35,872 nucleotides of DNA from a virus, in the IMG/VR virus record IMGVR_UViG_3300034073_003453, positions 1 through 35,872 of that record. The stretch is one strand, 5' to 3'. The notes beneath the pieces were generated by a model. The model was not told where the DNA came from and did not search any database. It was given only the letters and a program-made list of their open reading frames with translations. Below are positions 35,758 to 35,872 of the stretch, one piece after another. A program made the position numbers and the translations under genes. Each line of letters begins with the position of its first letter. Position 1 is the first letter of the stretch.

Positions 35758-35872
35758 ACTTCCTCTTCTCCTGTTTCAAAAATAACTGTCTTTTTATTGA
35801 GACACACTTCAATTTTACCTACAATGTCATATAAATCTAAGTGATTACTAGCAATCAATCTTGCTGGTTCTG
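35754..35872 (-). CDS. 3' end of a gene cut by the window edge
   Basis: The last ~39 residues of a gene entering from the right: PARLIASNHLDLYDIVGKIE, CLNKKTVIF, ending EEEV. The stop overlaps the next start in an ATGA. Identity cannot be read from this piece. Confidence 0.7.
   Translation of the reverse strand, partial: EPARLIASNHLDLYDIVGKIEVCLNKKTVIFETGEEEV

Overview
The window is an AT-rich, tightly packed stretch of what looks like a large tailed-phage genome. The evidence is small genes with 1-4 bp ATGA/TGATG overlaps, an rIIA/rIIB pair, phage-type nucleotide and repair genes (thyX, UV-damage endonuclease, ATP-dependent DNA ligase, HhH glycosylase, RuvB), several HNH endonucleases, tRNA genes and a tmRNA. 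No capsid, tail, portal or terminase gene is recognisable here, so this is an internal, mostly accessory and metabolic region. Sigma-70 type promoters (TTGACA / TATAAT) and GGAG Shine-Dalgarno sites argue for a host with an ordinary sigma-70 apparatus and against a Bacteroidetes host; the host is otherwise unknown.

Layout. 1-2387 (+): the end of an unknown gene, two paralogous glycosyltransferases and a secreted protein. 2360-5203 (-): a subtilase coupled to a Cys-rich, Thr/Pro-linker surface protein, and an HNH gene. 5203-6886 (-): an actin-like ATPase with a membrane coiled-coil protein and an exported thioredoxin-like protein. 7050-8428: a sulfotransferase and a GT32-type glycosyltransferase. 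8425-11710: RuvB, a zinc-ribbon protein ending in a RuvA domain III-like module, two unknowns and a RepB/AEP-type primase. 11778-15403: a tRNA-like gene, rIIB and rIIA under a strong promoter. 15446-18070: small genes including a mini-kinase, then tRNA-Leu(UAA) and an opposing HNH gene. 18174-22283: a DNA-binding protein, a PspC protein, a glycosyltransferase-like protein, a DNA glycosylase and a DNA ligase. 22298-25461: a ferredoxin, a trypsin-like protease, an endonuclease VII-type HNH, the tmRNA, another HNH and tRNA-Ile(UAU). 25441-35872: a SpoU methyltransferase, many conserved small phage proteins, a deaminase, UvdE, ThyX, a zincin-like protein, a second type of sulfotransferase, and small membrane or secreted proteins.

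How the genes fit together. One group manipulates translation: tmRNA, tRNAs for UUA and AUA, and an RNA methyltransferase. The two clear tRNAs read codons that are frequent in the AT-rich glycosyltransferase-type genes. A second group handles DNA: primase, RuvB with its putative adaptor, endonuclease VII fold, ligase, glycosylase, UvdE, ThyX and deaminase. A third decorates or cuts surface molecules: four glycosyltransferase-like proteins, two sulfotransferases, two serine proteases and a zincin. Most DNA genes lie just downstream of near-identical promoters (TTGACAACGCCGATA, 16-17 bp, TATACT/TATAAT) and recurrent CACAGGAAACAGGAGAAA-type leaders, which looks like one early regulon. The most novel points are the RuvB/RuvA-III adaptor pair, the complete tmRNA, the placement of an HNH gene within 1-7 bp of each clear tRNA or tmRNA gene, and the tRNA-like gene with a hairpin inserted in its anticodon loop.
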